From: Deltaproteobacteria bacterium
GTDB lineage: Bacteria > Desulfobacterota > Desulfarculia > Adiutricales > Adiutricaceae
Length of the DNA stretch: 52,676 bases
Direction of reading: 5' to 3'
NCBI GenBank assembly: GCA_031276865.1
Contig: JAISMF010000032.1
Coordinates: 1-52,676 of the forward strand
Shown one piece after another: positions 36,968-45,734 of this stretch. The position numbers and the translations under genes were made by a program. Below the pieces are notes generated by a model. The model worked only from the letters and a program-made list of their open reading frames with translations. It was not told where the DNA came from and made no database searches. Position 1 is the first letter of the stretch. Every line of letters begins with the position of its first letter.

Positions 36968-37269
36968 CGGGGGGGGGAGGCCTTCGGGGTGGAAAGGAGG
37001 CCTCCTGGAGGGCGCTTATGTGAAAAGGCGCCTTTTCGGGGGGGCGTCTCCTTTGAAGGAGGCGCCCGCTTGAGGCGGTTCGCGTCCAGGGCTCCGGCCG
37101 GGTCCAGGGCCTTGGTCGCGGGGGCGTTGGAGGGCCGCCGCCGAAGGCGGCGGCGGGTCGGCGGATCGCTTTTAACCGCCGGAGCCTTCTCGCTTTAACC
37201 CTTCCGCGAAGTTCCGGAGAAGCCGTCTCTTAAGATCCGGAAAGCGGCGTAAAGAATCGGAAAGCGCCG
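36968..37269. other. Short GC-rich gap between btuD and cobN2
   Basis: Near-repeats of ATCCGGAAAG lie at about 37234-37315, running into the btuD 3' end. GC-rich inverted pieces such as GGAGGCCTCC (near 36996) also occur. No gene or riboswitch is identified. Confidence 0.4.
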
Positions 37270-38592
37270 TCAAGATCCGGAAAGGGCCTTCCCGTAAGTT
37301 CCGGAAAGGGCCGTCCCCCGCTCCTCCAGCTCCCTGGCCAGGGGGGCGGCGTCCCCCCCGGGGCCCAGGGAGATTATTGTGAGACCCAGCCTGGACGCCT
37401 CCCGTAAAAGCTCCCGGCGGTAAAAGCCGCCGTCCGGGCGTCCCCCGCCCGAAAAGGGGGCGTCGTTTCCCTTTTCGCGCCCCGGGGCCTCTTCCCCTCC
37501 CGGGGGATTCGGGGCCTCCGGCCCCAGGGCGTCCACCAGGAAGTCGCAGTCTTCGAGGCTCCGGAAGGCCTTGCGCAGGATCTCCTCCGGTTTCCCGCCG
37601 CGGGAGTCCCGGGTCAAAACCTCGGCCCCCAGGGCTCCGGCCACGTAGGCGTCCAGATCATGGCGCTCCGGCACCCCCACCTTGAGGGCGTAGCCGTGTT
37701 TGGAGAGGTGGCGCAGGCTCTGGGCGCCCCGGTCCTTTTCCGTCAAGACGAAGACCCGGCCCCGGGAGCCGTCCCCCCTAATCTCTATTCCGCCCAGGTG
37801 GCTGGAGTAGCCGGCCTTCTCGAAGTCGTAGAGCTTGGACACGAAGCGGGAGCTCAAGACCTCCTGGGGGGGGCCGAAGCTTGTCAATCCTCCGTCCTTC
37901 AAGGCCAGAACCTGATCGGAGACCTTGGCCGCCACGTCCACGTCGTGGACGGCCGCGAGGACGCTTAAACTCTTTTCCCGGCAGAGGCCCCGCAAGATGC
38001 CCATGAGCTCCACCCGGTGCTTTAAGTCCAGATGCGCCGTGGGCTCGTCTAAAAGCATGAGCCGGGGCTCCTGGGCCAGGGCCCGGGCCAGGGAGACCTT
38101 CTGGCGCTCCCCGTCCGAGAGCTGATCGACGAAGCGGTCGGATAGATGCCGGGCCTTCACGTCGGCGAGGCAGCGTAAAACCACCTCCACGTCCGTCTCC
38201 CGCAGCTTTCCCAGGAAACCCGTGTGGGGGTGGCGCCCCAACCCGACGTACTCCAGGACCCGTAAAAGCGGCGGACTCGCCCGATCCGTCATCACGACCG
38301 AGACCACCTTCGCGAACTCGGAAGCCGAGTAGCCGGAAAGGGGCCTTTCCCTAATCTTGATCTCGCCTCCGAGAGGGGGGAGGTGCCGGGAGAGGGTTCG
38401 CAAAAGGGTGCTCTTGCCCACGCCGTTGGAGCCCAGGACGGAGACGAAGGACCCTTGCGGAAAGGAAAAGGAGAGCCCGCTTAAAACGGGCTTTTTGTAG
38501 CCCACGGATAAGTTTTCCGCCCGCAGGACGACCTCTTCCCGGGGGAGGCCGCGGGGATCGGGCTCCCGCGGGCGCGAAGCTTCCGCCGTCAC
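37270..38592 (-). CDS. btuD: BtuD/FepC-type ABC importer ATPase with C-terminal extension
   Basis: This 440-residue protein powers the adjacent BtuC-type permease. Walker A is GSNGVGKST (54-62), the signature is QLSDGERQKVSLARAL, and Walker B is MLLDEPTAHLD. After the ATPase domain (to about 255) comes a further domain of about 185 residues. It begins FVLTEKDRGAQSLRHLSKHGYALKVGV and ends in a Gly/Ser-rich tail, interrupted by a Pro/Gly/Glu linker. Similar tails occur on cobalamin-type importer ATPases of anaerobes and archaea; its role is not known to me. The start is GTG at 38592, overlapping the btuC stop (GTGA), so the genes are coupled. An upstream in-frame extension would overlap btuC by 120 bases and looks false. 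Confidence 0.87.
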   Translation of the reverse strand: MTAEASRPREPDPRGLPREEVVLRAENLSVGYKKPVLSGLSFSFPQGSFVSVLGSNGVGKSTLLRTLSRHLPPLGGEIKIRERPLSGYSASEFAKVVSVVMTDRASPPLLRVLEYVGLGRHPHTGFLGKLRETDVEVVLRCLADVKARHLSDRFVDQLSDGERQKVSLARALAQEPRLMLLDEPTAHLDLKHRVELMGILRGLCREKSLSVLAAVHDVDVAAKVSDQVLALKDGGLTSFGPPQEVLSSRFVSKLYDFEKAGYSSHLGGIEIRGDGSRGRVFVLTEKDRGAQSLRHLSKHGYALKVGVPERHDLDAYVAGALGAEVLTRDSRGGKPEEILRKAFRSLEDCDFLVDALGPEAPNPPGGEEAPGREKGNDAPFSGGGRPDGGFYRRELLREASRLGLTIISLGPGGDAAPLARELEERGTALSGTYGKALSGS

Positions 38593-39647
38593 ATCTTCAC
38601 CCCCCGCTTCAAAAGAAGGCCGATAACCACCGGCGCCCCGAAGAAGGCCGTGATGGCCGAAATGGGAAGCTCCACGGGGCTGAGCCACGTTCGGGCGATC
38701 AAGTCGCACGCTCCGGTGACTATCGCCCCCATGAGGCAGGCCCCGGGGATTAAAACGCGGTTGTCCGAGGTGGCGAGGGAGAGCCTCGCCATGTGGGGGA
38801 CCGCGAGCCCCACGAAGGCCACGGGTCCGGCCATGGCGGTCACCAGCCCGGCCAAAGACGAGGCCGCCAAAAGGATGAAGAGCCTGAAGCGCCTAATGGA
38901 CACCCCCATGGAGGCCGCGTACTCCTCTCCCAATAAAAAGGCGTTCAAGGGCTTGCTAAGGAGGAAGATGGAAAGGACCAAAAGGCCTCCGAACGCGAGC
39001 ATGATCCAGATTTCCAGCCACTTGAAGCCCGAAAAGGACCCGAGCCCCCAAAGGACGAAGCCCTTGATCTTCTCCTTTTCGGCCAGGGCCGTGAGGATGG
39101 CGGTGACCGAAGAGCAGATGTAGCCCGTCATGAGCCCCACGATTAAAAGCGTGGCCCCGGAGCTCACCCGGGCCGCGACGGCCACCACCAGGGTCATGAC
39201 CAGGTAGGCCCCGGCCAAACCCGCCAAAGTGGTGAGGAAGGGGGTCAGGTAGGCGAGCCTCAGGCCCAGGGGCGTGAGCATCGCTAAAGAGACCGCGAGG
39301 GTGGCCCCGGAGGAGATCCCGAGGATGTAGGGGCCCACCACGGGGTTTCGAAAGTAGACCTGGAGCAGGAGCCCCGAGGCCGCGAGGTAGGCCCCCCCCA
39401 TGACGGTCGCGAGCGCCCGGGGGAGCCTTATCTTCCAGACGATGAAGCTTAGGTCGGTACCGGAATCCGTAAAGGGGCGAACGAGCTCCCGCAAGACGTC
39501 CCCGACCGGGTGGCTCACCGCGCCGATCATGAGGTTCGCGAACGTGAGGATCAAGACCGAGGCCGAAAGGACGATGAAAACCAGATAGCGGCGCCCGGCG
39601 TGGCGCCTGGCGATCAAAGCGCTTTCCAAGCTGAGCTCCGCCCGCAT
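38589..39647 (-). CDS. btuC: BtuC/FecCD-type ABC importer permease
   Basis: This 352-residue inner-membrane permease has nine to ten hydrophobic helices. FecCD landmarks are present: RLPRALATVMGGAYLAASGLLLQVYFRNPVV near the N-terminus, ILGISSGATLAV, and GPVAFVGLAVPHMARL with GACLMGAIVTGACDLIART later. It passes the ligand, delivered by a BtuF-type protein, across the inner membrane using the ATPase encoded just downstream. The ligand is probably a corrinoid from context; heme and ferric siderophore permeases look the same at this level. ATG at 39647 is the likely start. A B12-box-like sequence lies about 95 bases upstream but without other riboswitch parts. Confidence 0.9.
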   Translation of the reverse strand: MRAELSLESALIARRHAGRRYLVFIVLSASVLILTFANLMIGAVSHPVGDVLRELVRPFTDSGTDLSFIVWKIRLPRALATVMGGAYLAASGLLLQVYFRNPVVGPYILGISSGATLAVSLAMLTPLGLRLAYLTPFLTTLAGLAGAYLVMTLVVAVAARVSSGATLLIVGLMTGYICSSVTAILTALAEKEKIKGFVLWGLGSFSGFKWLEIWIMLAFGGLLVLSIFLLSKPLNAFLLGEEYAASMGVSIRRFRLFILLAASSLAGLVTAMAGPVAFVGLAVPHMARLSLATSDNRVLIPGACLMGAIVTGACDLIARTWLSPVELPISAITAFFGAPVVIGLLLKRGVKM

Positions 39648-40452
39648 GCGAAAAAACCCCTTTTAGGCTCCCGTACGGATCCCTTGGCGGATCCTTTTTT
39701 GGAAGCGTCGTGAAATATTAAAGAACGCGGCCGGGGTCGGGTCTCCTTCTTAGGTGGAGGATGGCGGCCCCGGCCGGATGAGGCGGGCGTCATGGGACGC
39801 GCTTTTAAAAGGAGCCGCGCCCGCCCCGCCGCCGTCCTCCAAAAAGGGGAGGGCGGCGGACGGAAAAATTCCCTTGTCCGCTCCCGGACGGGGGGCGGAG
39901 AGGGTGGAATAACGGATTTTTCGGGAGGAGTGAGGTGAGATTGGAGCGAGGACGAAAACGGAAGGCCGGGAAAAAGAGAAGGCGAACGGGACTCTCTGTT
40001 CCACTATGATATATAAGAGAGGCCCTCTTTGGGGAAGGCCGCCGCCTTGACGTCTTTGGGGGAGGCGGCCCTCCGTTCGGCTTCGGATGAAAGCGCGCGC
40101 CGCTCGCATCGTCCGCTGTCGGCAATATAACGGGACGGGGCGGAAAACGCAAGCTATTTTTTTTACATTCGGCGAAAGTTCGCCCGCTTCTTCGGGGACG
40201 GCGGCAAGGCGGAAGCTTCCCGCATGGGGGAAACGCGGGTACAATCAAGGTCTTTAGAGAAAAAAAGGATCGCTTCGCCCCGCCCTGACCCCTGGCGGCC
40301 GCGGATTTCACGGGCGCGGCGCCGCGCCTTTAGGGAGCGTTTTCATGAAAGAATCTCTTTAAAGTCAAGGCCGGAAACGTCAATATAATTCAGCGGAGCC
40401 TGAGAAAGACGGCCGCGGAAAAAATTAAAAAAATTTCGTATAATTCAATCTA
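39648..40452. other. Divergent intergenic region upstream of btuC and the repeat protein
   Basis: Open frames here are Pro/Ser/Arg-rich shadows. On the minus strand AAGAAGGAGACCCGACC (39754-39738) resembles the B12 box of cobalamin riboswitches, but the GCCACTG, CCCGC-ACTG and GGTG elements are not found. A stem GCGGAC/GTCCGC is at about 39856-39881. No gene is seen. Confidence 0.4.
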
Positions 40453-41964
40453 ATGATCGTACTCTCCACGCGTTTGGCTATTTTTACGCCCATAAGAACG
40501 GCAAAGAACATAAACAGCATGATTATTTCAAAGACGCTTAAATTTTTCCGCGGAAAATTTTTTAAAAAATTTCCGCCCCACCCCGGGGACGCCTTTGATA
40601 ATTTCCCCCCTGGAAGAGAAGAGCCCGCTTTCGAGGCGGGCGCCCCGGCCGCGAAAGGTCCGCTTTTCCTCATGGCCGCGGCTCTGCTGTTCCTCGGGGT
40701 TTCGCTTCCGGCCCCCTTGGGCGCCGCCCCCGCCTCCCCGGGGATCGGGGCGGAAATCTTAGGATTCTGGAACTTCGGGGGAGAGGGGGACGAGTGCTTC
40801 GCCTCCGTCCTCCAAACCCGGGACGGCGGAGTTTTCCTTACCGGCTGGACGGACTCCGTCGGGGGACCTCTTCCGGAAGCCCGCGGCCGGGGCGACTTCT
40901 GGGCGCTCAAACTCGATTCCAAGGGCGTTGGGGAGTGGGAGCGCGGCCTCGGAGGGAGCGGGGACGATCTGGCGCTCTCCGCCGTCCAGGCTCCGGACGG
41001 AGCTTTCGTCCTCTTAGGCGGGAGCGACTCTTCGGACGGCGACCTTTCCGTTTCCCTTGGGGAAGGCGACATGTGGGCGGTCGAACTCAGTCCGGAGGGG
41101 GCTCTCCAATGGAGCCGCGCTTTGGGCGGGAGCGATCAGGATATGGGCCGCTCCGTAGTGAACGCGGCGGACGGCGGCTTCGTCGTTCTGGGCGATTCAT
41201 ACTCCGGCGACGGCGATCTAATTGGACGCCACGGCGAAAGCGACGCCTTTCTAGCGAAGCTGGACGCCTCCGGAAATGTCCTGTGGAAAAGGATTTACGG
41301 CGGAGCCGGCGAAGACACGCTCCGGGCGCTCGCGGCCACCCCGGACGGGGGTTACGCGGCGGCCGGCTGCTCCGATGGGGGCGAGGAGGGGGGTGGGGAC
41401 GGAGGATACGATTTTTGGTTCCTGAAACTGAACGCCCGGGGGGGAAAGGAGTGGGAAAAGACCATCCCCGGAAGCGGGGATGACTGCGCCTACTCGCTAA
41501 TCAGCGCCTCCGACGGGTCGTACGTTTTGGCCGGAAGCTCCGAGCGCCTGGAGGGCGGCCCGGAAAAAGAGGGCGGCGGATCCCGAATCAGGATCCTGAA
41601 ACTGGATCCGTCCGGTTCCTCGCTGTGGGACAGGACCTTGAAAGATGGCGGAAGGGAGGCCCTGCGCTCCCTGGTCGAAACCCCGGACGGATCCCTTTTG
41701 GCCGTCGGTTTCGCCCGCCCTTCCGGCTCGCGGGACGACGCCTCGGAGAAAGGCGGCATGCTCGTGATGAAGCTTGACTCCATGGGCCTTCCCTTGTGGC
41801 GCGAAACCCTTGGCGGACTCGGCCTGGGGCTGTCCATAGCGGCGGCGGGCGACGGGGCGTATCTGGCCGCGGGATGCGGCGAGGGCGGCGGAGGTCTTTT
41901 TCAAAATAACGGAGGGATCGACGCTCTGCTGTTGAAGTTTAAAGAGAAGGGCGGAAATTTTTAG
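40453..41964 (+). CDS. Secreted beta-propeller-like repeat protein
   Basis: This protein of up to 503 residues contains six to seven repeats of roughly 55-60 residues. Each has the pattern S-x-x-x-x-DGG-aliphatic-x-x-G-x-[ST], then an acidic GD segment, then [FD]-[WA]-x-x-K-L-[DN]-x-x-G-x-x-x-W and GG. The Trp/Gly/Asp spacing suggests blades of a beta-propeller or a beta-sandwich lectin-like fold. A signal peptide core (LMAAALLFLGVSL, ending LGAAPA) lies at about 73-92 of the long frame, so it is exported. The start is uncertain: ATG at 40453, 40516 or 40672 are possible, none with a strong ribosome site. Codon use is GC-rich like the neighbours. Such proteins in anaerobes are usually surface or periplasmic with unknown ligand. 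Context (corrinoid genes on both sides) does not define its role. Confidence 0.75.
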   Translation: MIVLSTRLAIFTPIRTAKNINSMIISKTLKFFRGKFFKKFPPHPGDAFDNFPPGREEPAFEAGAPAAKGPLFLMAAALLFLGVSLPAPLGAAPASPGIGAEILGFWNFGGEGDECFASVLQTRDGGVFLTGWTDSVGGPLPEARGRGDFWALKLDSKGVGEWERGLGGSGDDLALSAVQAPDGAFVLLGGSDSSDGDLSVSLGEGDMWAVELSPEGALQWSRALGGSDQDMGRSVVNAADGGFVVLGDSYSGDGDLIGRHGESDAFLAKLDASGNVLWKRIYGGAGEDTLRALAATPDGGYAAAGCSDGGEEGGGDGGYDFWFLKLNARGGKEWEKTIPGSGDDCAYSLISASDGSYVLAGSSERLEGGPEKEGGGSRIRILKLDPSGSSLWDRTLKDGGREALRSLVETPDGSLLAVGFARPSGSRDDASEKGGMLVMKLDSMGLPLWRETLGGLGLGLSIAAAGDGAYLAAGCGEGGGGLFQNNGGIDALLLKFKEKGGNF

Positions 41965-43330
41965 ATCCGGCCCCGAAAAGAAGGCCGTCCCTTCCATGTT
42001 TCGCCGCGGCCGAAATCCGCTGAAAAGAAGGGGTTCAAGTTTTCCGGACGCCGCGGGGACGATTTTCAGCGCGTCTTCAATTTAACCGGCGGGGTGGAGC
42101 TTTGGCTTGGCGGCTTCGTCGTCCGAATCCGCCCCGCGTCCGCTCCCCTCCGCCCCAAAGCCCGTAGGCGGATTTTCCGCTTACGTCCAGTATTCGGCCG
42201 CGTGTGAATTTATTGGCGCGGCCTCTTCAGTTTAGTTCCCGCGTCTTCGACGGTGAATCCCCAGTCGATCTTTTTCCATCGTCATTACCTTTTTTTGCCA
42301 AAGCTTCGACCTGTTTGAATAATTCTTTTTTGTTCGAGGACGTTTTCTGAAGACCGGAGCTTTAGCCGACCTATTTCAATTTTAGCCGCGTTTAACCGGG
42401 AGCCGCGCGCCGGGGCGTTGACGAACTTCGGACGCTTAACGTGAAAGTTGTTTCGGGAGTGTTTTCGAGGGAACCAAGCCCCCGAAAACGCGAAATGACT
42501 TTCCTGAGCTCGCTGGCGGATGGCGCTCGGGCCTTCCCTGAGAGTTTGATGGCGAAAGGGAAAAATAATCTCCGGAAGAGAGGCGTGGCGGATCCTCTTC
42601 GCGCGGAATATGTTAAACCAAGGGTTTGGCGTACTGTGTATTATGCTTAATATCAAATTATATCAATATATAGATAAATTCTTCAGCTTTCTTCAGTCGG
42701 CTTTTTTGCTTCGTAGAGCGCTCAAGAAAAGGTAAGCGGTAGTTTCAATTATTGACGCTCATTTATCATTCATCTATCATTCATCGATGCAAATTTAGAT
42801 ATTAAATTTTAATATAAAAACACATTTTTGCATGAAAATTTTTCGGCGCGCCCGCCTCCCTTTATTCCATTGCCAGAGATTTTTCTTTGTGTTATAAAAT
42901 CCATGCGTTTCGTGGACACGCGGTCTAAAAATACAAGGCGCGGGGGAAATTTTCGGCGTTGAAATTACGAACGCCCGCCGATTCCTTGAAAAACTCCAGC
43001 ATCCTCTCAAGGCGCCTTGGGCGCTTTGACGTGACATTTGAGAGCCGACGATGTTTTTCGGATCCCGTTTTAAATCCTCATCCGCTTTTCCCGATTTTAA
43101 TTTTTTCCCGCCGACCTTCGGCTTACGCGAAAACATCTTATAATTCAATCGGCTTTCCGTTTTCTTTTATAAAATATTTTTTCCGTGAATCGCCATTATT
43201 TTTTCAATTCTCCGTATTTCCGTTAAAACGCCGCTTAAGATCGTTAAACGTTTTTTTCTCGTTTATCACGCGCTTGCGAATATCTCCAAGGACTTCAGCC
43301 CGTCGTTAAACACGCGAGGTGACGCCGAAA
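41965..43330. other. Long intergenic region, no gene seen
   Basis: GC falls sharply between about 42640 and 43310. Frames on either strand are short and lack ribosome sites. A two-copy 11-bp repeat lies at 42764-42785. The region could hold the promoter for the metal-uptake and cbi genes, but no clear boxes or riboswitch are found. Confidence 0.45.
42764..42785. repeat. Two exact 11-bp tandem repeats
   Basis: TATCATTCATC occurs twice in direct succession in AT-rich intergenic DNA. The unit length matches the 11-bp repeat at 4256-4288, though the sequence differs apart from the final TCATC. Confidence 0.8.
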
Positions 43331-44239
43331 ATGCTAAAAATAAATTTCCGCTCCGATGTTCACGTTTTTTTGTTTATTTTCGCGCCGATTTTAAGCTCGC
43401 TTTTAATTTTCAGCGTTCCGGCCTCCGCCGTCACGCTGTGGTTGGAGACTTCGCCGGAAGATTTGAAAGAGAACGCCCTGATTGAATTCAACGCCGGCTT
43501 CGCCGATGATTTCGATTTGGTGGAACTCGGCCCCAACAACATCGCCAACATCGTCTTTCCCGTCATTTTGGGAAAATCCGGAGAAACGCCCACCATCAAG
43601 GAGGTCGCTCCCAGCTACGCCTTCGTGACCAAGGGGGCGGCGCCGCCAGGCTCCTACGTCGTCTACAGCTCGTACAAACCCTGGATTTCCGGACAAGTCG
43701 GGCGGCCGAAAAACAAATACGTCTTGACGGCCGCCCACGTTTTCAACATCGGTTCGGCCGCGGACGATCTGGTGACCAAGCCCACCGGAAAAATCCCCCT
43801 GGAGATAGTCCCCTCGACAAACCCCCTCCAAATCAAGGCGGGCGATCGGGTCTCCCTCCGGGTGCTTTTAAACGGAGCGCCCCTGCCCAGGGCGGTCGTC
43901 CTGGGCGAACCCAAGGGATACAACCCCAAAGGCTCGAAGCTCCACGCCCGGGCCTTTTACTCCCCCACCGACGACCAAGGGAAGTTCGAGTTCACCCCCC
44001 TCAAGGGGGGGCTCTGGTTCCTTTCCGTCCGGCACAGCGTCCCCAACGAAGATAAGAAAGAGTCCGACGACGTGGTCTACCTCCATAACTTCACCCTCCA
44101 CGTGGGCGAAGCCTCTTCGGACCCCGCCACCGCCGCCCATCCGGCTTCGGGGACCAAGGCCTCTTCGGCCAAAGAAGATCCGGCCTTCCCGAGCCCGGAT
44201 CCGGCCGCGCCCAAGTCTCCCGCCCCGGCCGCTAAATAA
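43331..44239 (+). CDS. DUF4198-type periplasmic protein of cobalt/nickel uptake systems
   Basis: This 302-residue exported protein has a signal peptide (about 1-34, ending VPASAVT). The body fits the DUF4198/COG5266 family, described as periplasmic components of Co/Ni-type uptake: an early strand WLETSP, a central segment FVTKGAAPPGSYVVYSSYKPW, a Greek-key-like C-terminal domain (LRVLLNGAPLPRAVVLG) and DDQGKFEFTPLKGGLWFLSVRH. His residues near 240-260 (YLHNFTLH) could bind metal. A Pro/Ala/Ser tail follows. ATG at 43331 is chosen because GAGGTG sits nine bases upstream; GTG at 43319 is an alternative. It heads the plus-strand block before cbiC and cbiA, fitting cobalt supply for corrin synthesis. 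The family call is moderate. Confidence 0.7.
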   Translation: MLKINFRSDVHVFLFIFAPILSSLLIFSVPASAVTLWLETSPEDLKENALIEFNAGFADDFDLVELGPNNIANIVFPVILGKSGETPTIKEVAPSYAFVTKGAAPPGSYVVYSSYKPWISGQVGRPKNKYVLTAAHVFNIGSAADDLVTKPTGKIPLEIVPSTNPLQIKAGDRVSLRVLLNGAPLPRAVVLGEPKGYNPKGSKLHARAFYSPTDDQGKFEFTPLKGGLWFLSVRHSVPNEDKKESDDVVYLHNFTLHVGEASSDPATAAHPASGTKASSAKEDPAFPSPDPAAPKSPAPAAK

Positions 44240-44301
44240 GCCGCGGGGCGCCTTCGGTTCCCCCCCCTCTTTTTTCACCGCCCGTCTCCGGCTAGGCCCC
44301 T

Positions 44302-44334
44302 GGGCCTTCCTAGGCGAAGGCCCGGCCGCCTTTT
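44302..44334 (+). terminator. Possible terminator after the DUF4198 gene
   Basis: GGGCCTTC and GAAGGCCC form an 8-bp stem with a 6-base loop. A short TTTT run follows seven bases later, so the signal is imperfect. Confidence 0.4.
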
Positions 44335-44415
44335 AGACCCTTTTCGCCGGAGTCGGCGCCCTATTTATGGAGCCATCTTTTGCTTTTACCGCCGGATCCC
44401 GTAACCCTCAAGGTC

Positions 44416-45135
44416 ATGAAGCCCGATCTCAATTCTCTGTTTCCGCGCTTTGAAAAGCTCTACTGGATAGAGTTCCCGCTTTTCATCCGGGACATGCTTT
44501 TCGACGAGGAGAACCGGAAGGTGGACATCTTCGTGGACTACCATCGGAAGGCCACCTTTCCCTGCTCCTGCGGGAGGGAGTCTTTGAAGATCCACGACCG
44601 CGTCCTGCGGGAGTGGCGGGCTTTGGACATAGGATCCTATCAGACCATCATCCATCTGGCGGTGCCCCGCACCAAGTGCCCGGACTGCGGGGTGAAAACC
44701 GTGAAGGTGGGCTGGGCCCGGGATCACAGCCATTTCACCTACCTCATGGAGGAGCGCGTCGCGCTCCTCAGCCATTACATGCCCCTTTCCAACGTGGCGC
44801 GGTTTTTGAACGTGAGCGAACGGAGGGTGCGGAGCGTGATCGAGCGCCTGCGCGAAAGCGGCCCGCCCCCTCCGGCGGAAAAGGCCGCTCGCCCTCCGCT
44901 CCCTCTAGGCGCCTCGGAGGACGCTTCGCCTCCCGAGCTCTCCCCGGCCCCCGCTTCCCCCGTCCCCCTCAAGGCCAGGCCCTTGAGGGAGGGTTCCCGG
45001 GAAATCCCCGCCGCCCCGAAAAAGACCGGCGGGCGCCCCGGCCCCTCCCCGGCGGACAAAGCGGCCGCGGAGGCGGCGCCGGAAAAAGCGGCCGCGGACG
45101 AGAGCGACCCGAGGGGGGAGGGGGGGGGGGAGTGA
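44416..45135 (+). pseudogene. N-terminal part of an ISL3-family transposase fused to a low-complexity tail
   Basis: This frame of 239 residues starts with the ISL3 zinc-ribbon region: FPCSCGRES then RTKCPDCGVKTVKV gives four Cys in CxC/CxxC pairs. It continues with the helix-turn-helix part (FTYLMEERVALLSHYMPLSNVARFLNVSERRVRSVI). In intact ISL3 transposases a long DDE domain follows; here there is a Pro/Ala/Glu-rich string instead. ATG at 44416 is favoured because AAGG lies six bases upstream. It may be a dead transposase whose frame continues by chance, or a kept DNA-binding protein. Its position between a metal-uptake gene and cbiC, on the same strand, makes a regulatory use possible. That use is inference. 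Confidence 0.6.
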
Positions 45136-45734
45136 GGAGGCGTCCTTTCGGGGCGCGCCTTTCCGAAGTTTCCGGACGCCCTCCGTTTTTTTCAAACGCC
45201 CGAAGTCCGTTTCCGGCCGGGCGCCTTTCCGCGTCTTTTTTCGCGCGCCCCCCCCGAATCCCTCTCTTTCCCGCCGGGGCGCCGGAAGGGCGCCCCGGCC
45301 CCGGCGAAGGGCGGGCGCGTTTTCGTTTTTTCCCCCTCCCCGTTTTCCGGGAAAGCCGCGCCCCCTTTTTTCCCCGCCCCCCCTTTCGTTTTTTTCCACC
45401 CCGGCGGGAACGGGAAAATTCATGTTGACAGGGCCGGGGGTCGGAATCTATGATGAATCGGCCTTTTTAAAGGCCCCCTTGGCCTTTTCCCCCGTCCGCT
45501 TCGGGCGCTCGTCTTTTTTCGAATCGGTGAACGCCGTATCTTTCCAGCGTCGCTCGTTTCCTTCGTCGAATTTTGAAATCGAATTTTCATCCCCGAGGTT
45601 TGAAATCGAATTATCATCCGAATTTTTACCGCGTTTCCATCCGAAAACAGCGGACGGTTTGCATAATCTTCCTTCGCGGACTAAACCCCGGCCGACCTTT
45701 TTCGGCCGCGAAAAAATTTTTACAGGTGCCATAA
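45136..45734. other. Intergenic region upstream of cbiC
   Basis: The first half is very GC-rich with no gene. The second half carries a direct repeat at 45572-45619 and an AT-rich leader before cbiC that may hold its promoter. No B12 box or riboswitch fold is recognised. Confidence 0.45.
45572..45619. repeat. Direct repeat, 21 bp, 27-bp spacing
   Basis: TTTGAAATCGAATT(T/A)TCATCC occurs at 45572-45592 and 45599-45619, with one mismatch. It lies 115-165 bases upstream of cbiC and could be a pair of operator sites; that is a guess from position and spacing. Confidence 0.7.

Noticed and set aside
39738..39754. B12-box-like sequence (AAGAAGGAGACCCGACC on the minus strand) upstream of btuC
   Set aside because: Other cobalamin riboswitch elements (GCCACTG, CCCGC-ACTG, GGTG loop) are not found nearby. 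A covariance-model scan would be decisive; a full fold with score above threshold would restore the call.
39750..40311. Overlapping minus-strand frames upstream of btuC
   Set aside because: They are Pro/Ser/Arg-rich, in two overlapping frames, without ribosome sites; chance open frames in GC-rich DNA.
40794..41483. 229-codon plus-strand frame inside the repeat-protein gene
   Set aside because: It is an Arg/Gly-rich shadow frame; the overlapping frame has clear repeats and a signal peptide.
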